A program made the position numbers and the translations under genes. The notes below the pieces were generated by a model. It ran no database searches. It saw only the letters and a program-made list of their open reading frames with translations, and was not told the origin of the DNA. A DNA stretch of 64,000 nt from Streptomyces werraensis. GTDB taxonomy: Bacteria > Actinomycetota > Actinomycetes > Streptomycetales > Streptomycetaceae. Below, piece after piece: positions 1 through 10,657 of this stretch. Numbering within the stretch: the stretch's first letter is position 1; each line of letters opens with the position of its first letter. The stretch is from positions 562,776 to 626,775 of the forward strand of contig BNBX01000002.1 of assembly GCA_014656175.1 (NCBI GenBank), written 5' to 3'.

Positions 1-785
1 GGCGCATGCTCATCCAGTCCGACCTGGGCCGGCTGAGCACCCCGCCCCGCGAGGTCGTCGCCGCGGGCGAGCCCCTCAACCCGGAGGTCATCGAACAGGT
101 GCGGCGCGCCTGGGGCGTCACCATCCGGGACGGCTTCGGGCAGACCGAGACCGCCGTGCAGGTGTCCAACAGCCCCGGCCAGGTCCTCAAGACCGGTTCC
201 ATGGGCCGCCCCAGCCCCGGCTACCGCGTCGAACTCCTCGACCCCGTTTCCGGCGCGCCCGGCGCCACCGAGGGCGAGATCGCGCTCGACCTGTCCGAGC
301 GGCCCGTCGGCCTGATGACGGGCTACCACGGCGACCCCGACCGCACGGCGGAGGCGATGGCCGGCGGCTACTACCGCACCGGCGACATCGGCTCCCGCGA
401 CGAGGACGGCTACATCACCTACGTCGGGCGCGCGGACGACGTGTTCAAGGCGTCCGACTACAAGATCTCCCCGTTCGAGCTGGAGAGCGCGCTGCTGGAG
501 CACGAGGCGGTCGCCGAGGCGGCCGTGGTGCCCGCGCCGGACGAGCTGCGGCTGGCCGTGCCGAAGGCGTACGTCGTGCTCGCCGACGGCTGGGAGCCCG
601 GCCCCGACACGGCGAAGGTCCTCTTCGAGCACTCCCGCGAGGTGCTCGCCCCCTACAAGCGCATCCGCCGCCTGGAGTTCGGCGAGCTGCCCAAGACCGT
701 CTCCGGCAAGATCCGCCGCATCGAACTGCGTGAGGCGACGGCGGCCGGCTCGACCGCCGAGTACCGCGAGGAGGACTTCCGGTGA
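1..785 (+). CDS. AMP-dependent acyl-CoA synthetase, C-terminal part (cut by window edge)
   Basis: This is the C-terminal ~260 residues of an ANL-family acyl-CoA ligase, which activates a carboxylic acid with ATP to an acyl-adenylate and then to the CoA thioester. Visible motifs are DGFGQTET (adenylate-binding motif), [15 protein letters not shown] with the conserved Asp, [22 protein letters not shown] (hinge region, split here only by reading) and the C-terminal catalytic Lys in [11 protein letters not shown]. The reading frame is open to the window edge, so the N-terminal half lies outside. The stop overlaps the start of the next ligase gene by four bases (GTGA), so the two are translationally coupled. 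The acid substrate cannot be read from the sequence; a medium-chain type is likely. Confidence 0.9.
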   Translation, partial: RMLIQSDLGRLSTPPREVVAAGEPLNPEVIEQVRRAWGVTIRDGFGQTETAVQVSNSPGQVLKTGSMGRPSPGYRVELLDPVSGAPGATEGEIALDLSERPVGLMTGYHGDPDRTAEAMAGGYYRTGDIGSRDEDGYITYVGRADDVFKASDYKISPFELESALLEHEAVAEAAVVPAPDELRLAVPKAYVVLADGWEPGPDTAKVLFEHSREVLAPYKRIRRLEFGELPKTVSGKIRRIELREATAAGSTAEYREEDFR

Positions 786-2374
786 CCGGACTCTCCTACA
801 GCCACGGCACCGGTGCCACGGCCCTGCTCGGCGACACCATCGGCGCCAACCTGGACCGCACCGTCGCCGCCTGGCCCGACCGCGAGGCGCTCGTCGACGT
901 GCCGTCAGGCCGCCGCTGGACCTACGCCGAATTCGCCGCCCAGGTCGACGAGTTGGCGTCCGCGCTGCTCAACTCCGGTGTCGCCGAGGGAGACCGGGTC
1001 GGCATCTGGGCGGTCAACTGCCCCGAGTGGGTGTTCACGCAGTACGCCACCGCCCGCATCGGCGCGATCATGGTGAACATCAACCCGGCGTACCGCACGC
1101 ACGAGGTGGAGTACGTCCTCGGACAGTCCGGCGTCCGGCTGCTGATCGCCTCCCTCGGCCACAGGACGAGCGACTACCGGGCCATGGCGGAGGAGGTGCG
1201 CGGACGGTGCCCCGGGCTGCGGGAGGTCGTGTACATCGGCGACCCGAGCTGGGACGCCCTGGTGGCCCGCGCCACACCGGACCCGGTCTGGCCCGAGCTG
1301 TCCTGCGACGACCCCGTCAACATCCAGTACACCTCGGGCACCACCGGCTTCCCCAAGGGCGCCACCCTCTCCCACCACAACATCCTCAACAACGGCTACT
1401 TCGTGGGGGAGTCGATCGCCTACAGCGAGCAGGACCGGGTGTGCATCCCGGTGCCCTTCTACCACTGCTTCGGCATGGTCATGGGCAACCTCGCGGCCAC
1501 CTCGCACGGCGCCTGCATGGTCATCCCCGCCGCGTCCTTCGACCCGGCGGCCACCCTGCGCGCGGTCCAGCAGGAGCGCTGCACCTCGCTGTACGGGGTG
1601 CCGACGATGTTCATCGCCGAGCTGAACCTGCCCGACTTCGCCTCCTACGACCTCACCTCGCTGCGCACCGGCATCATGGCGGGCTCGCCCTGCCCGGTGG
1701 AGGTGATGAAGCGGGTGGTCGCCGAGATGCACATGGAGCAGGTCTCCATCTGCTACGGCATGACGGAGACCTCCCCGGTGTCTCTCCAGACCCGCATGGA
1801 GGACGACCTGGAGCACCGCACCGGCACCGTCGGCCGCGTCCTGCCGCACATCGAGGTGAAGGTCGTCGACCCGGCCACCGGTGTCACCGTCCCGCGCGGC
1901 ACGTCCGGCGAACTGTGCACCCGGGGCTACAGCGTGATGCTCGGCTACTGGGACGAGCCGGAGAAGACCGCCGAGGCGATCGACCGGGGCCGCTGGATGC
2001 ACACCGGAGACCTGGCGATGATGCGGGACGACGGCTACGTGGAGATCGTCGGCCGCATCAAGGACATGATCATCCGGGGCGGGGAGAACATCTACCCGCG
2101 CGAGATCGAGGAGTTCCTCCACGGCCACCCGAAGGTCGCGGACGTCCAGGTCGTCGGGGTCCCGCACGAGCGCTACGGCGAGGAGGTCCTCGCCTGCGTC
2201 ATCCCCCGTGACCCGGCCGACCCGCTCACCCTGGACGAGCTGCGGACGTACTGCGACGGCCGCCTGGCCCACTACAAGGTGCCGAGCCGCCTGGAACTCC
2301 TGGAGACCTTCCCGATGACGGTCTCGGGCAAGGTCCGCAAGATCGAGCTCCGGGAGAGGTACACGACGGGCTGA
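782..2374 (+). CDS. AMP-binding fatty-acyl-CoA synthetase, FadD-like
   Basis: This 530-residue, full-length ANL ligase starts with GTG and overlaps the preceding ligase stop by four bases. The P-loop-like motif [11 protein letters not shown] lies near residue 180, the adenine motif CYGMTETSP near 320, the TGD motif in MHTGDLAMM near 400, the hinge [20 protein letters not shown] near 420, and the C-terminal lysine in MTVSGKVRK near 520. The pattern fits cytosolic acyl-CoA synthetases acting on medium or long fatty acids or related acids. Pairing two ligases in one operon suggests activation of a defined acid pool, but no beta-oxidation gene is adjacent. The family assignment is secure; the substrate is unknown. 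Confidence 0.93.
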   Translation: MTGLSYSHGTGATALLGDTIGANLDRTVAAWPDREALVDVPSGRRWTYAEFAAQVDELASALLNSGVAEGDRVGIWAVNCPEWVFTQYATARIGAIMVNINPAYRTHEVEYVLGQSGVRLLIASLGHRTSDYRAMAEEVRGRCPGLREVVYIGDPSWDALVARATPDPVWPELSCDDPVNIQYTSGTTGFPKGATLSHHNILNNGYFVGESIAYSEQDRVCIPVPFYHCFGMVMGNLAATSHGACMVIPAASFDPAATLRAVQQERCTSLYGVPTMFIAELNLPDFASYDLTSLRTGIMAGSPCPVEVMKRVVAEMHMEQVSICYGMTETSPVSLQTRMEDDLEHRTGTVGRVLPHIEVKVVDPATGVTVPRGTSGELCTRGYSVMLGYWDEPEKTAEAIDRGRWMHTGDLAMMRDDGYVEIVGRIKDMIIRGGENIYPREIEEFLHGHPKVADVQVVGVPHERYGEEVLACVIPRDPADPLTLDELRTYCDGRLAHYKVPSRLELLETFPMTVSGKVRKIELRERYTTG

Positions 2375-2388
2375 GCCCCGCTCAGCCC
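2368..2388. terminator. Bidirectional terminator hairpin between convergent genes
   Basis: GGGCTGAG and CTCAGCCC form a perfect 8-bp stem around a five-base loop. The stem spans both stop codons of the convergent ligase and acetyltransferase genes, so it could end transcription from both sides. There is no U-tract, as is usual in Streptomyces. Confidence 0.55.
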
Positions 2389-2855
2389 ACCGCTCGCCGG
2401 TAGACCTGCCGGGAGCCGCCCTCCGGCCCCGGAGCGGCGGCCTCGGCGGGGAGGAAGCCGAGCCGTTCGTAGAAGACGCGGGCGCCGCTGACATGGGCAC
2501 CGGGATGGTCCGGGCCGAAGGTGACCACCTCGATCTCGCCGGGACCGCGCACCCAGCGGCGTACCGCCTCCTCGATCAGCGCGCGTCCGACGCCCGTGCC
2601 GCGGGCGCGGCTGGAGACGACGAGCCAGTGCACGTGATACGTCGGCCCTTCCGTCCCGAACAGCAGCCCGCCGAGGAGGCCGGTCCCGCAGGACGGGGCG
2701 ACGAGAGCCGCGTGGCCGTCCCGGCCGGCGATGTGCCGGCGCACCGCGTCATGGAAACCGGGCTCCTCCACCATGGGCCCGAACCACTGCTCCACCTCCG
2801 CCGCCAGGCCGAGGAATCCGGGAAGGTCGTGCGCGCGTGCCTGCCTGATCGTCAT
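2382..2855 (-). CDS. GNAT family N-acetyltransferase
   Basis: This 157-residue cytoplasmic GNAT protein would transfer an acetyl group from acetyl-CoA to an unknown amine. The acetyl-CoA-binding segment reads VVSSRARGTGVGRALIEEAV (residues ~75-95) and the family's late motif is RVFYERLGF (~135). I chose the ATG at 2855 (MTIRQARAHD) because it overlaps the upstream gene's stop by four bases (ATGA). Longer in-frame extensions would run through that gene and have Arg/Pro-rich shadow composition. It is cotranscribed with a second GNAT gene just upstream. The substrate is unknown. Confidence 0.85.
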   Translation of the reverse strand: MTIRQARAHDLPGFLGLAAEVEQWFGPMVEEPGFHDAVRRHIAGRDGHAALVAPSCGTGLLGGLLFGTEGPTYHVHWLVVSSRARGTGVGRALIEEAVRRWVRGPGEIEVVTFGPDHPGAHVSGARVFYERLGFLPAEAAAPGPEGGSRQVYRRAVG

Positions 2856-3406
2856 CGGGACGGACCGCCGGACGTCGTGTCGTCGCGCGGCAGTTCCAGT
2901 CGCATGCACACGCGGGGCCAGTGGTCGAGTCCGTGGGCGCTCTCCTCGGCGCGGATGCGGTGGAGGCCCGGGGTGAGCTCGCATTCGGCCAGGGTGCGGA
3001 AGCCGAGTCGGGCGTAGTACGGGGCGTTCCACGGGACGTCGGCGAACGTGGTGAGGGTGAGGGCGGTCCAGCCCTCCTCGCGGGCGTGGCGTGCGGCGTG
3101 GGCGAGCAGGGCGCGGCCCACGCCGCGGCGGGCCGCGTCCGGGTGCACGGACACCTGCTCCACGTGGAGCGCGCCGTCCACCGGCTCGGCGATCAGATAG
3201 CCGACGGGCCGGCCGTCGCCCTCGCCGCCCTCTTCTGCCGCGACCCAGCAGCGGCCGGCCTTCCGGTAGCGCTCCAGTTCGTCCAGGGCGGGAGGGTCGT
3301 CGTCGGCGATCTCCGGCATGCCGAGGTCGCGGAACGGCGCGCCGGCCGTGCGTTCGACGTCCTGGAGGGCGGGCAGGTCGGCGGGGGCGGCGGGGCGGAT
3401 GCGCAT
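2852..3406 (-). CDS. GNAT family N-acetyltransferase
   Basis: This 184-residue protein begins MRIRPAAPADLPAL, a typical GNAT N-terminus. The acetyl-CoA loop is VSVHPDAARRGVGRALLAHA (~85-105) and the end motif is APYYARLGF (~130). Length and order are normal for the family. It is the first gene of a two-gene minus-strand operon with the 2382-2855 acetyltransferase, with an ATGA overlap. Tandem GNAT genes of different sequence are common in Streptomyces and often have distinct small-molecule substrates. Nothing in the sequence identifies the substrate. Confidence 0.87.
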   Translation of the reverse strand: MRIRPAAPADLPALQDVERTAGAPFRDLGMPEIADDDPPALDELERYRKAGRCWVAAEEGGEGDGRPVGYLIAEPVDGALHVEQVSVHPDAARRGVGRALLAHAARHAREEGWTALTLTTFADVPWNAPYYARLGFRTLAECELTPGLHRIRAEESAHGLDHWPRVCMRLELPRDDTTSGGPSR

Positions 3407-3449
3407 CCGACGAGTATCGGGCCCGTCCGCCGCACGCGTCGCCCGAGTT

Positions 3450-4124
3450 TCAGGACGCGTCCGCGTCCAGCGCCACGGCCGGGGCGTTCTCGGGGCGGGC
3501 GGCGCCCGAGGCGTCGAGGACGAACAGCGGGACGTCGAGGGCGTCGGCGCGGACGCGGGCCTCGGCGGTGTAGCCGGAGAGGGAGAAGTACAGGCAGGCC
3601 GCGGACTCGGTCATGGCGGTCAGCCACAGGCACTCCACGTCCCGCGGGGTCGCGCGCCGCGCCGACGGGTCGAGCTGGGCCAGCACGCCCCGGCCGGCCA
3701 GTCCGATGCCGGACGTCGGCCGCTGGTCCGCGCGCCGGATGTCGTCGTGGCCTAGGCGGCGCAGATACAGCACCGCCGCCGTGACCGCGTCGCGCGCGGT
3801 GCGGATCGGCACGGCGGGGCCGGCCGGCCGCCCCGGCCCCTCGCCGGCCGGCGCCTCCGCGCGCTCGCCCGTGACCGGGATGCGCAGCAGCGTCCCGCAG
3901 GGGCAGCCCAGTTCGGGATGCGGCCACTCGCCGTGCGTGCCGCAGCTGCCGCACCGCACGGTCACCCATTCCTCGCGCCAGGAGCGATGCCCGACGGCGG
4001 CCGGCACCCGGTCGGGGTCCAGCGGCGCGGCGACGGGCGCACCGCAGACGCAGGGGTAGGCCGGGACCGTGTAGCGGTGCGAGCGCCGACAGGCCGGACA
4101 GCGCACCGGGAGGCTCTCGGACAT
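3450..4124 (-). CDS. Zinc-ribbon protein with a degenerate Mrr-like restriction-endonuclease fold
   Basis: This 224-residue protein has two cysteine clusters in its first ~85 residues (CPACRR, PCVCG, CGSCG, CPCG), as in rubredoxin-like zinc ribbons. A C-terminal segment of ~100 residues ([10 protein letters not shown]... [22 protein letters not shown]) matches the pattern of PD-(D/E)XK nuclease-like Mrr domains. The core strand reads GVLAQLD where active enzymes have Q-V-K, so the catalytic lysine looks replaced and the upstream acidic residue is Gly-Leu. The domain may therefore bind DNA without cutting it. The start is the ATG at 4124, with GGAG eight to ten bases before it. The domain assignment is by pattern only. 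Confidence 0.6.
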   Translation of the reverse strand: MSESLPVRCPACRRSHRYTVPAYPCVCGAPVAAPLDPDRVPAAVGHRSWREEWVTVRCGSCGTHGEWPHPELGCPCGTLLRIPVTGERAEAPAGEGPGRPAGPAVPIRTARDAVTAAVLYLRRLGHDDIRRADQRPTSGIGLAGRGVLAQLDPSARRATPRDVECLWLTAMTESAACLYFSLSGYTAEARVRADALDVPLFVLDASGAARPENAPAVALDADAS

Positions 4125-4231
4125 GGGTCCACTCCGTTGTTCTCGAGGCGGGTACATCGTCCTCCTCCGGCCCGCCGATGTCCGGTACTTGCGGCTCTCT
4201 TGACGGCCTCCTCCCACCGCTTCTACATTCA

Positions 4232-4267
4232 TTCCAGATAGCAGAAACAATATTCCACTATGCGGAA
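4232..4267 (+). promoter_or_regulatory. Tandem AllR-type operator upstream of gcl
   Basis: Two 15-bp boxes lie head to tail. At 4232 the box is TTCC-AGATAGC-AGAA; after six bases a second box at 4253 reads TTCC-ACTATGC-GGAA, extended to a 7-bp inverted repeat ATATTCC/GGAATAT (4250-4270). Box starts are 21 bp apart, two helical turns. The same arrangement occurs before hyi, before aceB and between allR and allB. It ends 69 bases before the gcl start. I infer an AllR (IclR-family) binding site. Confidence 0.75.
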
Positions 4268-4336
4268 TATACGGAAGCGGCTCACCGCGGGGCGCGACGG
4301 GCGTGCGAATCCGAGAAGCCGAAGCAGGAGTACTCC

Positions 4337-6121
<1,785 letters not shown>

Positions 6122-6275
6122 CAACGCGCGACCGGGCCAGGGCGCACGCCGCTGCCCCTGGTCCTGTCGGCGGCCTCCCGCACATGTCCGCAGTGGACGG
6201 GGGCCGCACAACGAGTCGTGAGCGTCCCGGCGTGCCGACCGGTGACACGGGCGGACGTCGGGTACTCACGAGACC

Positions 6276-7037
6276 ATGACAGAGGTCGTTCAGGCGGGCC
6301 TGTGGGGTCTCGTGGCGGGTTCGGCGCTGCTCGTCGGGGCGGTGGTGGGCTTCGCGGCGCGGGTGCCGCAGAAGGTGATCGCGACGGTGATGGCGTTCGG
6401 GGCGGGGGTGCTGCTCTCGGCGGTGAGTTTCGAGCTGGTCGGGGAGGCCTACGAGCAGGGCGGGTTGGCCCCGGCGGCGATCGGCACGCTGGCGGGTGCC
6501 GTGCTCTACACCGCGGGCAATGTGTGGCTGGCCCGACGCGGCGCCCGTCACCGCAAGCGCTCCGGTCACCACGAGAGCCAGGTCCAGCCCTCCGAGGAGC
6601 AGCAGAACGGTTCGGGCCTCGCGCTGGCCTTCGGGGCGCTGCTGGACGGTGTCCCGGAGTCGGCGGTCATCGGCGTGAGTCTGCTCGACGGCGGAGCGGT
6701 GAGCCTGGTGACCGTGGCGGCGGTGTTCATCAGCAATGTCCCCGAGGGGCTGTCCAGTTCCGCGGGGATGAAGAAGGCCGGCCGCGGCAAGGGGTACGTC
6801 TTCGGGGTGTGGGGGGCCATCGCCGCGGCGAGTACCGTTGCCGCGGTCCTGGGCTACACCGTGGTCGGCGGCTTCTCCCCGGCCGTGATCGCCGGCGTGA
6901 CCGCCGTCGCGGCCGGAGCGATTCTCGCGATGATCGCGGACACGATGATTCCGGAGGCGTTCCAGGACGCTCACCTGGCCATCGGCCTGGTCACCGTCTG
7001 CGGCTTCCTGGTCTCCTTCGCCCTCTCCCACACCTGA
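6276..7037 (+). CDS. ZIP family metal permease
   Basis: This 253-residue integral membrane protein has about eight hydrophobic helices and a His-rich loop (GARHRKRSGHHESQ, ~90-103) between the early helices, typical of ZIP transporters. The metal-binding helices carry DGVPESAVIGVSL (~128) and FISNVPEGLSSSAGM (~155), the H/N-x-x-P-E-G signature with Asn and Asp in place of some His. It would import or release divalent cations such as zinc across the plasma membrane. It follows gcl by about 150 bases in the same direction but has no evident link to glyoxylate metabolism. The metal cannot be inferred. Confidence 0.88.
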   Translation: MTEVVQAGLWGLVAGSALLVGAVVGFAARVPQKVIATVMAFGAGVLLSAVSFELVGEAYEQGGLAPAAIGTLAGAVLYTAGNVWLARRGARHRKRSGHHESQVQPSEEQQNGSGLALAFGALLDGVPESAVIGVSLLDGGAVSLVTVAAVFISNVPEGLSSSAGMKKAGRGKGYVFGVWGAIAAASTVAAVLGYTVVGGFSPAVIAGVTAVAAGAILAMIADTMIPEAFQDAHLAIGLVTVCGFLVSFALSHT

Positions 7038-7065
7038 GGAGTGTGCCGGTCACCGTCTCGGCGTC

Positions 7066-7767
7066 TCAGTTCCCCCCGCCCCCGCCACAGCCCCCTCCGC
7101 CCCCGCAACCGGCGCCACCCCCGCAGCCCGCCGCGCCGCCGCAGTAGTAGGGGCCCGAGGAGCCGCCGCCGGAGGTGCCGGAGGCGCCGGAGAAGGGCCG
7201 CAGGGCGCGCTTGTGGCGGAGGCGGACGCGTGCGGTGAAGCCCGCGCGGAGGGCGAAGCGAGGGACGACCACGCGCAGGGCCGCCTGGCCGTGCAGGGCG
7301 ACGGCCAGAAGTTTCTCCTCGTCGGAGAGGCCGGCCCGGCTTGCCGGGACGGGACACTCGGTGCGCAGCACGTGCAGGCGACGGCGTGCCGCCCGCGTCG
7401 TACCCAGCGCCGGCGGACTCACCATGCCCGTCTCCGCCAGCCCGGTCTTCAGCGTGTCCACCGCCCACCGGACGTCCGGGTCGCGCAGCAACTCCCGTAC
7501 GTCGCACGGATCGTGCAGCCGTCGGTACACCGCGCTCTCCAGGTACGGCACCCGCAGCTCCGCCGGGACGTCGTCCTCCGGCGCGGGCAGCGGCGGCAGC
7601 GCGCGCCCCGCCTCGTTGTCGACCGCCACCAGCGTGCCCCGTGAGCCCGGCTCGACGGCGCCGCGCACATGCAGGGCGACGACGGCCACGATGACGGCGG
7701 CGCGCGGCCCCCCGGCCAGCAGGGCGATCTCGTGCGGCGTCTCCCGGACGCCCGCGGTGTCGGCCAT
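7066..7767 (-). CDS. TIGR04222-like protein with Gly/Cys-rich tail
   Basis: This 233-residue protein begins with a TIGR04222-type segment: EIALLAGGPRAAVIVAVVAL, then a region with LESAVYRRLHDPCDVRELL. The last ~35 residues are almost only Gly with regularly spaced Cys (CGGAAGCGGGAGCGGGGGCG), a low-complexity tail often seen at the end of TIGR04222 membrane proteins. Only one weak hydrophobic stretch is visible, so it may be peripheral rather than integral. The ATG at 7767 is preceded by GAGGGGG; a GTG nine bases upstream lies inside that ribosome-binding site and is less likely. The function is unknown. Confidence 0.7.
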   Translation of the reverse strand: MADTAGVRETPHEIALLAGGPRAAVIVAVVALHVRGAVEPGSRGTLVAVDNEAGRALPPLPAPEDDVPAELRVPYLESAVYRRLHDPCDVRELLRDPDVRWAVDTLKTGLAETGMVSPPALGTTRAARRRLHVLRTECPVPASRAGLSDEEKLLAVALHGQAALRVVVPRFALRAGFTARVRLRHKRALRPFSGASGTSGGGSSGPYYCGGAAGCGGGAGCGGGGGCGGGGGN

Positions 7768-7788
7768 GACAGGCACCCCCTCGGACAG

Positions 7789-7819
7789 GGGGCCCGCCGC
7801 CCCCGTGCCGGCGGGCCCC
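7789..7819 (-). terminator. Terminator-like hairpin between two minus-strand genes
   Basis: GGGGCCCGCCG and CGGCGGGCCCC form a perfect 11-bp stem with a nine-base loop. It sits downstream of the small gene at 7933-8169 and just before the 7066-7767 gene, so it probably ends the former transcript. There is no U-tract. Confidence 0.45.
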
Positions 7820-7932
7820 GTGTGCGGGGATGGTTCCGCGCACGAGGCCCGCCGAAGCCTCGGGAGGAGGTGTTCAGAGGTTCATTTGAGGGTGCCGTAG
7901 CCCGCCTACGGACGTTGGCGTACGGCCGCGTC

Positions 7933-8169
7933 TCACGGCTCGTGGTGTTCGGACAGTCCCGGCCAGTCGTCCGGGCCGCCGCCCTGCCACTCGATGAAGT
8001 CCGCGTCCTCGACGTCGGTGACGTACAGGTCGGCCAGGCGCAGGATCTCGCCCACGTCGTCGGTGTGGGTGGCGACGCCCAGCGTCTCGTCGTCGGAGGT
8101 GACCCGCCGGGAGCCGTCCAGGGCGGGCGCGTGGACCACGATGTGCGGATGCTCCGTCGGATGTGCCAT
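7933..8169 (-). CDS. Small acidic hypothetical protein
   Basis: This encodes a 78-residue protein rich in Asp, Glu and His (ending WPGLSEHHEP), with no signal peptide or membrane segment. The segment TDDVGEILRLADLYVTDVED looks like one helix and one strand of a small soluble domain. The ATG at 8169 is the only good start; the Shine-Dalgarno (TGGGGG) is weak. Coding potential is supported by normal Streptomyces amino-acid composition, in contrast with the Arg/Pro-rich reading upstream in the same frame. I recognise no family. It is monocistronic. Confidence 0.6.
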   Translation of the reverse strand: MAHPTEHPHIVVHAPALDGSRRVTSDDETLGVATHTDDVGEILRLADLYVTDVEDADFIEWQGGGPDDWPGLSEHHEP

Positions 8170-8510
8170 GCCCCCAGGCTGCTGCGGACCGGGCGGATCC
8201 GCACGCCGGGGGGACCGGAGCGCACGGCGGGAGGAGGGTGGGCTCGGGACCGCGGCGGCGGCGACGGCCGCGGGACGTCTCCCCTCAGGTCGTAGGAGAC
8301 GGGCCGCGGCGTTCACCACCGCACTGGCTCGCGCGCCGCCGCGGCGCCCTCGCCCCGCCCGCATCGCCGCCGTGCCGTTCGGCCACCCCTCGTCCGGGCC
8401 GTACGGCGTGGCGGTGCGGGCCGTGGGTTCCGGGCGGCGCCGCCGCCTTGGGCGCGACGGGACTGATGTCGGCGCCGGCGCCGCCCGGGGTCTCGGAGAT
8501 GCGGCAGGGA
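8170..8510. other. Intergenic region without a recognisable gene
   Basis: These 341 bases separate the end of glxR from the small acidic gene. The sequence is very G+C-rich. The only structure noted is a 7-bp inverted repeat (CGTCTCC at 8276-8282, GGAGACG at 8295-8301), which could be a weak terminator for glxR. Reading frames across it have Arg/Pro/Ala-rich composition and no credible start. Confidence 0.5.
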
Positions 8511-9401
8511 TCAGACCCGCGCGCCGGACAGCCGCTCGACGGCCCGCAGCAGCGCGGAATGGTCGAGGCCGCCGTCGCCCTGGGCGCGCAGGCTCGCCAC
8601 CAGCTGGGCGACGACGGCGCCGACGGGCAGGGCGGCGCCCACGTTCCGGGCGGCGTCGGTGACGATGCCCATGTCCTTGTGGTGCAGGTCGATCCGGAAG
8701 CCGGGCTTGAAGTCCCGCTTCAGGAAGTTGTCCTTCTTGCGGGCCAGCACGGTCGAGCCGGCCAGTCCGCCGCCCAGCACGTCCAGCGCGGCCGCGAGGT
8801 CGACGCCGGACTTCTCCAGGAAGACCACGGCCTCCGCGCACGCCTGGATGTTCACGGCGACGATCAGCTGGTTGGCGGCCTTCACCGTCTGCCCGGAGCC
8901 GTGCGGACCGCAGCGCACGATCGTCTTCCCCAGCGCCTCGAACAGCGGCTTCGCCTCGTCGAAGTCGGCCTGGTCGCCGCCGACCATGATGGACAGCACC
9001 GCCTCGACCGCCCCGGCCTCGCCGCCGGACACCGGGGCGTCGAGCACCCGGATGCCCTTCTCCTTCGCGGCCGCGGCCAGGTCGACGGAGGTCTGCGGGG
9101 TGATCGAGGACATGTCGATCAGCAGGGCGCCGCGCCGGGCGTTCTCCAGGATGCCGTCGGGGCCGTACGCGACGGCCTCGACCTGCGGGGAGGCGGGGAC
9201 CATCGTGACGATCACGTCCGCGTCCCGCACCGCCTCGGCGACGGAGGAGGCGGCGGTGCCGCCCGCGGCGGCCAGCCGGTCCAGCTTGTCCCGCTCCAGG
9301 GTGTGGCCGGTGACGTCGTAGCCCGCCTTGACCAGGTTCTCGGACATGGGGGAGCCCATGATGCCGAGACCGATCCAGGCGACCTTGGGAAGGGTGCTCA
9401 T
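8511..9401 (-). CDS. glxR: 2-hydroxy-3-oxopropionate reductase (tartronate semialdehyde reductase)
   Basis: This 296-residue member of the beta-hydroxyacid dehydrogenase family reduces tartronate semialdehyde to D-glycerate with NAD(P)H. The Rossmann motif GLGIMGSPM is at residues ~11-19, the substrate signature DAPVSGGEAGA at ~120, the GxxGxGxxxKxxN motif (SGQTVKAANQ) at ~170 with the catalytic Lys, and KDMGIVTDAA near 240. Length is normal. The ATG at 9401 has GAGAGG upstream. It lies 62 bases downstream of hyi on the same strand, so hyi-glxR is one operon under the operator at 10321-10356. Confidence 0.95.
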   Translation of the reverse strand: MSTLPKVAWIGLGIMGSPMSENLVKAGYDVTGHTLERDKLDRLAAAGGTAASSVAEAVRDADVIVTMVPASPQVEAVAYGPDGILENARRGALLIDMSSITPQTSVDLAAAAKEKGIRVLDAPVSGGEAGAVEAVLSIMVGGDQADFDEAKPLFEALGKTIVRCGPHGSGQTVKAANQLIVAVNIQACAEAVVFLEKSGVDLAAALDVLGGGLAGSTVLARKKDNFLKRDFKPGFRIDLHHKDMGIVTDAARNVGAALPVGAVVAQLVASLRAQGDGGLDHSALLRAVERLSGARV

Positions 9402-9463
9402 GGGGGTGCCTCTCGGTACGACTCGGTACGTTTCGGAAAGGTGCGCGCCGACCGCGCGACGCC

Positions 9464-10294
9464 TCAGCGGGCCTCCTGCGGCAGCCAGTCGAAGGCCTTC
9501 GCGCTCGGGCCGTCGCCGGGCTTGTACTCCAGGCCGACCCGGCCGTCGTAACCGGCCTTGCGCAGCCGGTCCAGCAGGTCCTCCAGCGGGAGCGACCCGG
9601 TGCCGGGCGCGCCGCGTCCGGGACTGTCGGCGATCTGCACATGCCCGGTGCGGTCCGCGAAGCGGTCGATGACCGCCGGCAGGTCCTCGCCGTTCATGGC
9701 CAGGTGGTACAGGTCCATCAGGAAGCGCGCGTTGTCCAGCCCCGTGGCCGCGTTGACCCGGTCGACGACGCCGGCGGCGGCCGGCGCCGACACCAGCGGG
9801 TACCGCGGGGACTCGGGCCGGTTCAGCGCCTCGATCAGCAGGACCGCGCCGATCCGGTCGGCGGCCCGCGCGGCGAGGACGAGGTTCTCCAGCGCGAGAG
9901 CGTCCTGCTCGGCCGGGTCCACCCCGTCGACCCGGTTGCCGTACAGCGCGTTCAGCGCGCGGCAGCCGAGCGACTCGGCGAAACCGGCCGCGACCTCGAC
10001 GTTCGCCCGGAAGCGGGCCGACTCCTCGCCCGGCACGGACAGGGCGCCCCGGTCGGGGCCCGGCAGCTGCCCGGCGTAGAAGTTCAGGCCGGTGAGCCGC
10101 ACCCCCGCGTCCTCGATCGCCGTGCGCAGCGCGTCCAGCTCCGAGCGCGGCGGCACGGGTGAGTCCACCCACGGCCACCACAGCTCGACCGCGCCGAAAC
10201 CGGCCTCGGCGGCGGCCGCCGGGCGCCGAAGGAGCGGGAGCTCGGTGAAGAGGATCGACAGGTTGACGGTGAAGCGCTGGTCTGCGAATCCCAT
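9464..10294 (-). CDS. hyi: Hydroxypyruvate isomerase
   Basis: This 276-residue TIM-barrel protein of the xylose isomerase-like AP-endonuclease-2 family interconverts hydroxypyruvate and tartronate semialdehyde. It begins FTVNLSILFTELPLL, typical of Hyi, followed by barrel-strand motifs with metal-binding acids: AVLLIEALN (~148), FLMDLYHLAMNGED (~187), GHVQIADSPGRGAPGTG (~212) and GRVGLEYKP (~250). It is the promoter-proximal gene of the hyi-glxR operon. The start lies 26 bases from a tandem AllR-type operator. The function is well supported by sequence and by its position between gcl and glxR. Confidence 0.94.
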   Translation of the reverse strand: MGFADQRFTVNLSILFTELPLLRRPAAAAEAGFGAVELWWPWVDSPVPPRSELDALRTAIEDAGVRLTGLNFYAGQLPGPDRGALSVPGEESARFRANVEVAAGFAESLGCRALNALYGNRVDGVDPAEQDALALENLVLAARAADRIGAVLLIEALNRPESPRYPLVSAPAAAGVVDRVNAATGLDNARFLMDLYHLAMNGEDLPAVIDRFADRTGHVQIADSPGRGAPGTGSLPLEDLLDRLRKAGYDGRVGLEYKPGDGPSAKAFDWLPQEAR

Positions 10295-10320
10295 GGGGCC
10301 GCGCTCCCTTCCCTCAGTTT

Positions 10321-10356
10321 TTCCGTATTGCGGAATAAGCTTTCTGCTTACTGGAA
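10321..10356 (-). promoter_or_regulatory. Tandem AllR-type operator upstream of hyi-glxR
   Basis: On the minus strand the distal box is TTCC-AGTAAGC-AGAA (10356-10342); after six bases the proximal box is TTCC-GCAATAC-GGAA (10335-10321). The distal box matches the distal gcl box at 13 of 15 bases, and the 21-bp box spacing is the same. The site could also act on the divergent gene at 10406, 49 bases away. Confidence 0.75.
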
Positions 10357-10405
10357 GATTGCCCGCACCGGTGAAGAGCTGTCAAGGGGTCGGTAGGTTG
10401 ACCCC

Positions 10406-10657
10406 GTGCGATTGCGAGTGGAGTTCACGACCGAGCCCTTCGACCTCGACGAGGCGCCCGAGCACGCCGTGGTGGCGCGCGAGGTCATCGAGACGGCCGA
10501 CCTGGACGAGGTGGACGTCGGGCCGTTCGGCAACACCGCCGAGGGCGGCGCCGACGCGGTGCTGTCCGCCGTGGACGCCCTGCTGCGCCGCACCCTGGCC
10601 GCCGGCGCCACCCGCGTCTCTCTCCAGGTCAACGTGGTCGAGGAGGGCGGCCGGTGA
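10406..10657 (+). CDS. Thiamine-binding (MTH1187/YkoF-like) family protein
   Basis: This encodes an 83-residue soluble protein of the MTH1187 (former DUF77) fold, a ferredoxin-like beta-alpha-beta domain that can bind thiamine. The pattern MRLRVEFTTEPF...VDVGPFGNTAEG...VSLQVNVVEEG covers the domain. The start is GTG at 10406, with AGGTTGA as a weak ribosome-binding site. Its stop overlaps the next gene's GTG by four bases. It is divergent from hyi-glxR. Gcl in the same region needs thiamine diphosphate, so a cofactor-related role is possible, but that is inference. Family recognition is fairly good. Confidence 0.72.
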   Translation: MRLRVEFTTEPFDLDEAPEHAVVAREVIETADLDEVDVGPFGNTAEGGADAVLSAVDALLRRTLAAGATRVSLQVNVVEEGGR

